Part shown: one piece after another, positions 37,601 through 50,000 of the stretch | Layout of the letters: every line of letters starts with the position of its first letter | Position numbering within the stretch: the first letter of the stretch is position 1 | From: Actinostola sp. cb2023 | Lineage: Eukaryota; Cnidaria; Anthozoa; Actiniaria; Actinostolidae | NCBI GenBank assembly: GCA_033675265.1 | Contig: JAUJYZ010000911.1 | Location: 178,586-242,585 of the forward strand | Length of the DNA stretch: 64,000 bases | Direction of reading: 5' to 3' | Made by a program: the position numbers and the translations under genes | Notes under the pieces: model-generated | What the model saw: only the letters and a program-made list of their open reading frames with translations | Databases searched by the model: none | Told to the model about the DNA's origin: nothing

Positions 37601-40600
37601 TAAGTGGTTGATAAGGTGTCAGTAAGTGGTTGATAAGGTGTCAGTAAGTAGTTGGTGTCAGTTAGTAAGGTGTCAGGCAGAGTAAGTGGTTGGTATGTAA
37701 GGTGTCAGTAAGTGTCAGTAAGTGGTTTGTAAGGTGTCAGTGAGTGGTTGGTAAGTGGTGTCAGTAAGTGGTTGTTATGGTATCAGTATGTGGTTGGTAA
37801 AGTGTCAGTAAGTGGTCAAAGTAAGTGTCAGTAAGTGGTTGGTAAGGTGTCAGTAAGTGGTTGGTAAGGTAAGTAAGTGGTTGGTATGGTGTCAGTAAGT
37901 GGATGTAAGGTGTCAGTAAGTGGTTGGTATGGTTTCAGTAAGTGGTTGGTATGGTGTCAGTAAGTGGTTGGTAAGGTGTCAGTAAGTGGTTGGTAAGGTG
38001 TCAGTAAGTTGTTGGTAAAGTGTCAGTAAGTGGTTGGTAAGGTGTCAGTAAGTGGTTGGTAAGGTGTCAGTAAGTGGTTGGTGGTAAGGTGTCAATAAGT
38101 GTAAGTGTCAGTAAGTTATGGTATCAGTATGTGGTTGGTAAAGTGTCAGTAAGTGGTCAAAGTAAGTGTCAGTAAGTGGTTGGTATGGTTTCAGTAAGTG
38201 GGTGGTATGGTGTCAGTAAGTGGATGTAAGGTGTCAGTAAGTGGTTGGTATGGTTTCAGTAAGTGGTAAGGTGGTATGGTGTCAGTAAGTAAGGTTGGTA
38301 AGGTGTCAGTAAGTGGTTGGTAAGGTGTCAGTAAGTTCAGTAAGTGGTAATGTGTCAGTAAGTGGTTGATAAGGTGTCAGTAAGTGGTTGGTAAGGTGTC
38401 AGTAAGTTAAGGTTAGTAAGGTGTCAGTAAGTGGTTGATAAGGTGTCAGTAAGTGTTGGTAAGGGTGTCAGTAAGTGGTTGATAAGGTGTCAGTAAGTGG
38501 TGTGGTAAGGTGTCAGGTGTCAGGTAAGGTGTCAGTAAGTGGTTTGTAAGGTGTCAGTGAGTGGTTTGTAAGGTGTCAGTAAGTGGTTTGTAAGGTGTCA
38601 GGAAGTGGTTTGTAAGGTGTCAGTGAGTGGTTGGTAAGGTGTCAGTAAGTGGTTGGTAATGTGTCAGTAAGTGGTTGGTAAGGTGTCAGGAAGTGGTTGG
38701 TAAGGTGTCAGTAAGTGGTGGTAAGTTGTGTCAGGAAGTGGTTTTGTAAGGTGTCAGTGAGTGGTTGGCAAGGTGTCAGTAAGTGGTTGGTAATGTGTCA
38801 GTAAGTGGTTGGTAAGGTGTCAGGAAGTGTCAGTTGGTTGGTAAGGAAGTGGTTGGGTAAGGAAGTGGTTGATAAAGTAAAACAGTAAGAAAGAACCGTG
38901 TATGACTTTCTGGGCAACATCAACTAGCCAAACTAGCAACAATAACACATAGCACTTGTTAACGGTTAGCTAGTTCTGACATGAGAAACGCTCGCAACTA
39001 GAAAGCAGCCGTGGACAGCTGTTTTGTCCTTACTGGGACTCGTCAGCATGGCATGGCCAGCAATAATGAGCCGTAGCAACACTTCACCATGGCTCATACA
39101 TACCGACACTGAATCCAGAAACGAGCTAAGAGGAAAGCTTGGCAATCAGCTATATGTCACACATTACGTGTGTAGCAAGAAGCCGAAACCAAGCAAAACT
39201 CCAAATCTCATGTCTGCGCTTTGTAGATAAAAAACCCTAGAAAAGTAGTTGGCATCCTTGTTGTCCAAAAGTATTAGTATTTTGAAGTACATAGACACAT
39301 TTATTGTTTTATAGGAACTATGTGGCTTTACTGTCAATGCAGATATCAGATTGTCTGGCTGTTCACCTGAGTCATTGTATAATACATTGACTAGACTAGC
39401 ATCTATCGGAACTGATTATGTTAGACTGGTTAGATTTATCAAGCAGAAAGAACAGTCAGGAGGCTTGGTGCTACATGCATTTCTTGATGGTCTAAGGAAC
39501 TATCTGCAGTGTTATCGAGCTACTGTATTGAGTATCAATGGTAGGTTAATACAATGTATACATGTATGTGCACTAGTTAGTAGGGACAATATGCAGGATG
39601 GTGTGAGGTCTGTGATGGCAAAAAAGTCTATAGGCAACTTCAGAGTTCCATACGCCATCTTGAAAGGTAGCCTTGCCTTTACATCAATGCGAGACCAACA
39701 GCGACCTTGCAATGATAGAGACAATCCATGTGCATGATTGTCCATGAGGTGTTAAGAAAAGGTCCCTATCATTGCAAGGTCACCGTTGGTCTCGCTTCGA
39801 TGCAAAGGCACGGCTACCTTTCAAGATGGTGCAGGGAACTGTGAAGGGGACTATTGCGACCAACTCGACAGCTTATGAAAACCCTACTCACATTTTCTTC
39901 ACGATGGTTAAAAGCAAGAATTTCACTTCTTCGACGTCAAAGTAATGGTACTTTTATTTTACAGTGTTATAGGGATGTTTGGAGTACGATTTTCTAATAG
40001 CACATGTTAACTGTTTTTGCAGCAACTTCAGTGCAAAGTCCATTTCAACTGACTTTCACATTTGAGAGCTTGGGAAAACAGTTGAGGTAGGATTGGGCTT
40101 TATCCATTAATATGAAAAACAAGCAATAACTCAAAAACAAAACAAATTAAATTAATTTAAATAATTGAATTTTCCACTTTTTGGTATTTAACAAATTGAC
40201 ATCTAGTTTTTATGTGTCTGTCCTCTTGTTATTGTTGATGTTGATGTTACGTTATATGTCTTAAATTAAATACATTGTATTCAACCAATCACAGCGCAAA
40301 ATCACTGCTCAAACAATCAGAATGTTTGGATACCATCACCGGATGGCGCAATTGCTGGCTTTCAATCAGCTGTTAAAAGTCCTTGAATCTCATTATTTGC
40401 TTCAAATGACGGGCAAACACTGCCCGTCATGTGCTATCAACCAGAGAGTATTCTTTTGAAAAGGTGCAATTCAGCTGATGAAAATTCTTCACGAGACCGG
40501 AAGTGACGTCTAATGAAAACCAGCAATACCATCACTGCACGGCACGAACCGTACCGTAACTACTTCCCACTCATACGAAAATAACTCTAGCATTGTTGAA

Positions 40601-43600
40601 GTAATGTGGTGCATAATGTTATCATGCAATTTATCATCAATAAACTGACAAACATATACAAATTAGATGTCATTTTGTTTTTCACCAACACCAACACAAA
40701 AAAAAAAATCGCAAGGGCACGTGAACACATCATAGGTCTGTCCTCTTATTGATAATACAGATTAACCAATCAGCGCGTAAGCAAGTTGTTGTGATATTGT
40801 TGTTTGTTGTTGATAATGTGATTCGCACACTTTCAATTGATAGGTTTTTATCAGATGTGTGCATGTGTTCCAAGCGCTCAAGAAGACCAGCTAATAACAA
40901 CAAACCAGATTGCCCTGTTGTAAGTTTATAAGTGCATAATAATTCCGTGGTATTAAGCTGAGGTGCAACATTGCGCACTATATATTGTTTCTAAGGGAAA
41001 AAGCACAGCATACAAAATGTACATGTAGGCCTGTGATAGGAATGTCTCTATTGTCTTTATTATACACGCATCAAGAGTTCCAGACTTCCGGTATTATTAC
41101 AAAGGAAAAGTGAGCACCAATTCTAGACACATGGAGCCCAAGCTATGTTTTTGCTCACTTGGTGCTCACTTTTCCTTTGTAATAATCTCACAATGCATTG
41201 CGCGCGTACCGGAAGTCTGGAACTCTTGATGCGTGTATTCAACAATACAATCTTGCTTAGCGAAGGATGTCAGGCTGATAGTTGCCATCTTGGAGCAACA
41301 CTATCACATCAATTTGTCCAATGAGAGCGAAGGAAATTATGTTGTTAATTATATGCAGGGGTGGGCTGATTCAGTTTATTTTCTCACACCATCGGTTTTG
41401 TTTTGTTTTCTTCTTGGGGCAATAACAACATGCTAAGTGTTTTATCCCCCCATTGTACCCCCTCCCGTTTTTGTTTCTGAAGATAGCAAGGACTAGCTTA
41501 CAGAACACTGTATAACATGATGTCCATCCTAAATTTCTTGTTTGTTTTAACGATTTCAGGGTGTACAACTGTTATCATACTTGTATAAGCTATGCTTGGA
41601 GCACTCCAGTTCTGACCATTATCCTGTGTTGCTATCACTATTAAAACACAGCTGTTCACCATACATTATGTAAGTACATTATGTAAATATCATCATTATG
41701 TAATATCTATGCTACACTGTCCAAAGACGTGGACATTGAAAGTGTTAAACTAATTTCCAATTAATATCCAAGGTATGAAGAGCGCACGTTATTTCCAGTA
41801 CATCCAATCACAGAAACAACTCTAAACGATTATCTGACTGTGCTTACAGTGTATATCAATCATCAAATATACATTGTTTATCAACTCTACTGAGTCTCTG
41901 TAGACAGCTAGAAATACATGCTTTTGATTGGAATACATCTAACTGATCAAAATAGATCAGTGCAGATGGGTGACATACTATAATAGGCCATATGCACTAA
42001 CGGGTCACGTGACCCAACTTTCTCAAATCAAGCAGCAGTGTCAAAATGAACTCCAGAAATGAAAAGAGCAGCTCGATATTAGTAAGAAGGCGAAATTTCA
42101 GCTTATAATGTTTAACACAGGAGAAATGGCATGAAATATAAAATTGCAAATTTTATTAAGATTCGTATGGAAAAATGTGCTGGATGGCAAAAAATGCCAT
42201 CCAATGCATTTTCCAAACAAATTATTAGAAAACACTCGATTTTATATTTCATGTCATTTCTCCTGTGTCAGACGTTATGACCTGAAATTTCGCCTTCTTA
42301 CTAATATCGAGCTGCTCTTTTCATTTCTGGAGTTCATTTTGACACTGCTGCTTGATTTGAGAAAGTTGGGTCACGTGACCCGTTAGTGCATATGGCCTAT
42401 TATGTCAATAAATACCGATTATAACAATGTATATGTGCTTTTGTCTTTGTAGGTTTGTGCAGCAATGGGTGTTCCAAGGCATTTGTCGAGATGTTTATGA
42501 AGAATTCATTATTGAAGTTGATGATCAGTTCCTTGCATACCGAGGTGTGTAAGCTGTACACCACTAAAAACATATTTACTCTTTGCAATGATATTGCACA
42601 GTTGCAAGACAAGTTGCCTAATCAGGTCTTCCTCTTCCTCTTCCTCTTCCTCTTCCTCTTCCTCTTCCTCTTCCTCTTCCTCTTCCTCTTCCTCTTCCTC
42701 TTCCTCTTCCTCTTCCTCTTCCTCTTCCTCTTCCTCTTCCTCTTCCTCTTCCTCTTCCTCTTCCTCTTCCTCTTCCTCTTCCTCTTCCTCTTCCTCTTCC
42801 TCTTCCTCTTCCTCTTCCTCTTCCTCTTCCCCTTCCCCTTCCCCTTCCCCTTCCCCTTCCCCTTCCCCTTCCCCTTCCCCTTCCCCTTCCTTCCCCTAAA
42901 CCCTTCCCCTTACCCTTACCCCTACCCTTACCCTTCCGTATTGCCTAATCAGGTCTCCCCTTCCCCTTCCCCTCCCCTTCCCCTTCCCCTTCCCTTCCCC
43001 TTTCCCTTCCCCTTCCCCTTCCCCTTCCCCTTCCCCTTCCCCCTTCCCCTTCCCTTCCCCTTCCCTTCCCCTTTCCCCTTCCCCTTCCCCTTCCCCTTAG
43101 GTATTGCCAGCATCATCAAAACATACTGCTTATAGTTTATATTAATTTATGTTACAGATAAACATTTCTGGAGTCATGGATTTGTGATGTCAGAAAAGGA
43201 CAAACTGGATTGTGTTCCAATGTTTCTCAGTGAACTGGCAAATGATATTTTTGTGTGTGGTAAATCCATCAATCTGATGAAACTGTGTTGCCCTGGTGTA
43301 AGTAAAGTCACAATTACTTGTAGCCCGTTCATTGCAAGGATGATCAGCGTTACTGCAATTTTCAAAATCATGCGAACTCAGACAGCCAAACAGTCAACTT
43401 GTTTTTGCTGTTTTCGCTTCCGTCAATCAAAATTAAAAATTAAAATAACGAAGAAATACAGAATAGAAATAAGGTCTGAACTATAATGTATGATCTAAAG
43501 ATATTTTTTGATTATTTGGTAGGTACTGTACATGTATTTAGAGTGCTTTGAGATCATTGTTTATCATTTTGATCATAATATGACGGAAGCGAAAACGGCA

Positions 43601-43863
43601 AAAGCCAGTTGAGTGTTTGGCTGTCTGAGTTCGCATGATTTTGAAAATTGCAGTAATCCGATATTAAATCATGATCTTTAGTAACAGTATAATTGTGATT
43701 AATAATAGTTGTATGCTTCAAAAAGGACATCATGAGCCAATAGGAGCAAGGACGGCACAGTTGGTTAGCGCGCAGCCTTTGGTGCGAGAGGTCACGTGTT
43801 CGATTCCCAGTGACCCCACATATATTCTTGTTTCGACTTCTTTCCGTTCCGTGTAATTTTAAT

Positions 43864-43895
<32 letters not shown>

Positions 43896-43966
43896 TGGAA
43901 AGAGTGGGGTAAATTGAGTGCTTATTATTATTATTATTTTTAATATTATTATCATCATCATCATCG

Positions 43967-44058
<92 letters not shown>

Positions 44059-47000
44059 TACCTTTACACATGTATACTAATTTCTCTCAGAAACTGTGTT
44101 TTGCTAGAGCAGTAAATTGTCTATCCTTATACATTGTCACATCCGTAAAATCTGTTTTAGAGAATATGGATAACCTAGTTTGTAAACAGCTGATGTGATA
44201 ATTGACAAGGGAAATGGTGATGACCAAGACAGTGAAGATATTGATAGTGCTGGTGGTGATGCTGATGTTGATGATGATGATGTTGACGCTGATTGATAAT
44301 GATAGCATGGATCGATGAGTAACTTCAATGTCTGTGACAGTGCAGCACCACATGAAATCAATGGCTGTTCATCTCACCTCTTTTAACAGCATTTCTTATG
44401 CGATTCTGGTGTTCCTCCACCCAAGATGGAGGTAACATTCTCGATGGACAAACTAAAGGCTATCGACAAGAACTGCCTGGATTATGTCCATGCAATGGAT
44501 GATATAGCCACAGAAATAAGAACCAAGAGAGAAAAAGAGGTATGGAATTCAAAAATTCACAATTCAAATTTTTTACAAAAGCAGGAAACAATCAAATCTT
44601 AAATCAAATTTTAAAGAACACAGCACGCTCAACAGCCAATCAGAACCTGCTCGTCACTGCGCTCAAAATCCTAATCACAAGTTCGAATGGAACGTTATTA
44701 GTACAAGCTACCCGTTGGGAATATGGAAAACACTGGAAGCCCTTTACATTGCTAAATGAAGACCAGACTTAAACAAACAAGTTAAATCCTATCACCTAAA
44801 TTCATTCCCTAGAGGTATCACTTAAGTATTTAATTTAATTCACCATTGACCTCCAGCATTGAACCTGATGATGATCGAATGATCGAAAACGTTTAACTAA
44901 AGAAAAAATGTATATCTTACATATGTAATAACTATATAATTCTGCCGTGATGACACAATCAAATCTGTATTTATGTTTTGGGTATTGCTATCTTTTGCAG
45001 CGTTTAGCTCTGGAACAAGCTAAGGAGAAGGTGCTCATGGAAGACAGGGCTCGAGCAGAGGATGCATTGGCTGAAGTAACAGGTACTCGTGCATTTAGTG
45101 TTGATGATCTGCAATAGAATACACATTGATTTTAGTAATTGATTATGTCGTAGGCCTTATCAACCAAGTAAAGGAAGCTGTTGACTCCAAGAAGAAAGCA
45201 GATTTAAACATGCTGAAAGAACAAATGGAGGAGGCCATCAAGGTTTGTTACCAGCAAAAATTATTGTCATGAATGGCTCGCAGATGCTTGGTAATGATGA
45301 TGATGATTTATATGATATTGAGTGTTTGGCTTAGTGGTTGTGATGATGACAATGGTAAAGATGGTGTGATGATGGCCAGTGATGATTAAAATAAAGGTAT
45401 TGATTGATTGACGGATTGATCGATTGTTTGATTGACTGATCATGGAACAAATATTTGATTTTAATCACGAGTATGATCGGGAGTTGAGTTTGTTGGTTCT
45501 CTTGGAACTTTGCTCCAAGGGATTTTCTCTTGGCATTTCTGTAAGGATTTCAGCCGAGTTTTCCTCCCTCCACAAAAAAAACAAACAACAACAACAACCA
45601 TAAATTATAAAGTATAAAAGATAAACCGAAAAGGTGCATCTTGTACCCAAAATATAGGTCACAAAGAGCGGTGAGGGTCTAAAGTAAATTGTAATTCGAC
45701 CTGTAACAGGACTCCATTTAGACCAGCTTCTGTTGAACTGGACCATCCTATATAAATATCGGAAATGGGGGAGACGACAATATTGCTAGATGGCTCTAAA
45801 GCAAACTGTAGTCCATAAGGATAATGACTTTATTAATAACATATCATTCCATTTTCAGAAAAGAAAGCTCGATAAAGAAAGAGAAAGTGAAGTAGATAAC
45901 AAGTACATTGTGGACGCATTGAACCGAGCAGAAGCAGATGATGAGCTAAGAGAAAGAGCAAGGTACAAAGTCACATGCCGAAGGCCGGGACTTTCTATTC
46001 TATTAAATTCAAGATCATCGTGTCTGCTTCATGCATTGCATATGACTGACAGTGTCTGTGTGATTTGAAAGAAAATATTATTATTTATTGTATGACAAAG
46101 AAATTTGATGAATTGCGATTGGCCAATTAGCGGTCCATTCTTCCCTTATGGACCTACAATGTAAGACGTTTGTGAAAAAAACCACAATGATATAATTTTA
46201 AAACGTTTGCTTGTAGTTGATAGTCCAACTGATAATATGAAAACTGTGATGATAGGGAACCTTCCTAGTGTTGAAATGTTTTTAGAAGCCACTGATCGAA
46301 TACAAACCGTTATTTACTAACTTTCCTTTTTGTGTGTATTTGTTGATTGCAGAAGCCATATATAGTCATCATATTTTAAATCTTGTTAGCTTGGCCCATA
46401 CCATAAGTGGATCCAAAAATGATGCCAGAGAAAATATATATGCGTATAACGTCAGTGTTAGTTGAGACATCACATTGATTCACTCTTTTATCGTACCACA
46501 GGCAAGAGTTGATTGACTACTATCAAAAGCTAACGGATGAGATGGACCGGCGCGAAGAACGAGCTCAATGGCAAATCAAGAGGCACAAACTCAACAGGGT
46601 TAGAATTGAGTTTTTGGCCCAAGAACAGGCCGAGCTTGAAAGACTTCTAGCTGAGGCTTCTGAAGATCGTATCAAAGTAAATGAGGAAGTAACGTCAGTT
46701 GAAAAGAACATAGTTCCTAAAGGCCCTGATTCATCAAGCACCCCTCAACCTGTGGATAAGCACTTAGTATCCGTTCCCAGCCCCAGCCTTGTTTCTCTCA
46801 TCGCCAGCGGTGTCAAAACAGATGCACTGGTCCAGTCTGAAGCAAACAAGTCTATACACATCTCTAGTTCAACTGATTCTGGTTTTATTCCAGGAACTGG
46901 AACTTTGGTTGGAATTACTGGAAAATATACAAAGGATGGTGAAGGGGTGGATGTCTCTCTGAGAGCCAAACTCTCAAGTCGGTAGTCTCCTTGGAACATG

Positions 47001-50000
47001 ATGAACAAGATGGCGACGAGACAGATATTTCTGTAGCATCGAATTTATCAGTTCCTTCAGGTCGTAATGCAACCACTTCAAGACAAACTTGGGAAACATC
47101 AGCTGGGGATGTCAATCTCGCCGAATCTCCTTTTGCACATGGTCACCCGACTGATTCTTCAATCCAATTTTCTCTTTATGGCGATAAACAAGTTAACACC
47201 TCAGAGGCTGATGACAAGTCTCCAATTACATGGTCCGGTGCCAAAGACGTGAAACCAGATGATCTCAAATCTGAACACAATGCAACCTCTTCAAGGAAAA
47301 AATGGGAAACGGCAGTTGGGGATGTCAATCTCGCCGAATCTCCTCATCCCTATGGTCATCCAACTGATTCTTCGATCCAAGTTTCTCTTTATGGCGATAA
47401 ACAAGTTAACACCTCAGAGGCTGATGACAAGTCTCCAATTACATGGTCCGGTGCCAAAGACGTGAAAGCAGATGATCTCAAATCTGAACACAATGCAACC
47501 TCTTCAAGGAAAAAATGGGAAACGGCAGTTGGGGATGTCAATCTCGCCGAATCTCCTCATCCCCATGGTCATCCAACTGATTCTTCGATCCAAGTTTATC
47601 TTTATGGCGATAGAAATGTTAACACCTCAGAGGCTGACGAAAAGTCTTCAATTACATGGTCCGGTGCCAATGACGTGAAACCAGATGATCTCAAATCTGA
47701 ACACAATGCAACCACTTCAAGGCAAACCTGGGGAACTGCATCTGGGGATGTCAATCTCGCCGAATCTCCTCATCCCCATGGTCATCCAACTGATTCTTCG
47801 ATCCAAGTTTCTCTTTATGGCGATAAACAAGTTAACACCTCAGAGGCTGGCGAAAAGTCTTCAATTACATGGTCCGGTGCCAAAGACACCAAACCAGATG
47901 ATCTCAAATCTGAACACAATGCAACCACTTCAAGGAAATCTTGGGAAACGGCAACTGGGGATGTCAATCTCGCCGAATCTCCTCATCCCCATGGTCATCC
48001 AACTGATTCTTCGATCCAAGTTTCTCTTTATGGCGATAAACAAGTTAACACCTCAGAGGCTGACGAAAAGTCTTCAATTACATGGTCCGGTGCCAAAGAC
48101 GCAAAACCAGATGATCTCAAATCTGAACACAATGCAACCTCTTCAAGGAAAAAAATGGAAACGGCAGTTGGGGATGTCAATCTCGCCGATTCTCCACATC
48201 CCCATGGTCATCCAACTGATTCTTCGATCCAAGTTTCTCTTTATGGCGATAGAAATGTTAACACCTCAGAGACTGACGAAAACTCTTCAATTATTAACTC
48301 ATCATCCTCACTCCAAGCAAGTGTTCCTAATCCAAGCGACTCAAGTATACAAGGTCTTATGTACCCTGTTAACAAGCAGCTTGCCTCTCACGAAGATGTA
48401 CTAAAACCCGAGTGTTCTACTGAAGATATAGGAGATTCAATTGACGATGTAATGAAACTCCAAGAGTCATCTAACGATTCGCAAGAACAGCCTAAAGTGG
48501 ATATTGTAATTCAGGATTTTCTTCATAGTCTTTCCAAAGGTGTGGATGGCATAAGGTCTCCATTAATCGGCCATCCCTCTGAATCTACTATGGGGGTTTA
48601 CTTATCAGGAGATCAGACTAGCAAAGGACTGAAAGTCACGCCAGTATCTTCCTATGGGCACCCCACTCAGTCAAGTGCCCAATCCCTACTATACCCCTCG
48701 GATGATTTTCCAGCACGACCACATCACGGACCGAGGTCAACGTTTGGACATCCTACCGATTCAACAGCTCAAAGTGTACTATATGTTGGCCAAGAAGATC
48801 CTACAGCATGTGGGATACCACAGTTTGAAGAGGTTCACCATTTGGAGTCTATTGCGCATGACAAGTTCGTTGGTGACGAAACGCTGATCCCCAGTGGGCA
48901 TAGGTCGCGATATGGCCATCCCTCGGACTCTCAGTTCAGTTCTACTCGTGATACACCAAATCAGAACATCTTGGCATATCAATCGAGGAGTCACTGGGGA
49001 CATCCGTCAGACAGCAGAGTTGAGAAACTTCTTGTCGATACATGTATATCAACTCTCTCTGAAAGTCAGAACAGCGCACAAGGTTCTGCCCCTACCCCAA
49101 CCCCTGTCAGTCTTGTCCAGGATCCGCTTTACCCCGAAAATACTAGAGGAGCTCCTCCGGCTGATTCTGTCAAAGATATAATGTATCCAGTAGGGGGGAG
49201 TGCTAGTCCTGGGAAGATAAAGAGATCAACTCGTGGTCATGAACCTGCGGTTAAGATAACGAAATTGATGTATCCAGCGGAGCAAGAAAAAGGTGGGTTT
49301 TGTTGTTGTGCCCCTGCAAAAATGATCCCCACCACAATACTCCAGTTTCGAGTTGTTTACGCACCTTGACAAAAGACGCATTTGCTCAGCCTTAGCCTCA
49401 ATTCAGCGTAAATTATTCACAAATACCAACGAGAATGTGAAAAATGTTGACATAGGACAATATAATCATTTTTTAATTCCACGGGTTATTCTCTGGATTG
49501 AGGCTAAGGCTGAGCAAATGTGTCTTTTGTCAAGAAGTACAGCAGTGTCTAAACAACTCGAAACTGGAGTATTTTTAGATCACTTAAAAGTGATCTCCAA
49601 GTCGGCGCGAAAGTGATGTCGGAGAAAAATTGAAATACGTGGTATCGGGTCTTGAGGCAGTACAAATCTCCTGTTTGATATTCAAACTTCTCAGGAAGAC
49701 AACCTTTACTCGATGGCCGCTCTGAAAAAATAGCAATTTGTAAGTTGTCATACCTCCCTGGTCATATACCTTAGTTATTTTCCTCTTGTAAATACCTTCC
49801 ATCAGCGACCGCTTTTACAAAAGGGGCCATCGGGTCGTTAACGATAGGGTTCGACTGTTTGTTTCTCGGGAATACGTCCATGTTCTCATAAACGAACGAG
49901 AAAAACAATCTGCTCCAATGTTTTCCCTTACATGTATACATTATGTATCGTCATGAAACATCACCAGACGTCAATCACCAGACGTCAATCACCAGACGTC

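Noticed and set aside
42455..43135. Long frames of Leu-Phe, Ser or Pro repeats on the plus strand
   Set aside because: They translate the intronic (TCTTCC)n/(CCCTTC)n tract. The exon before it has a proper donor at 42545 and the next exon an acceptor at 43157.
43751..43818. Functional tRNA gene
   Set aside because: A and B boxes fit, but I could not fold an acceptor stem or a clear anticodon arm; the SINE explanation fits the tail.
47067..48404. Overlapping plus-strand frames with MISNLNTMQPLQ repeats
   Set aside because: Alternative-frame reading of the 213 bp coding repeats; the GHPTDSSIQ frame is the one with human GCP6 similarity and splice continuity.
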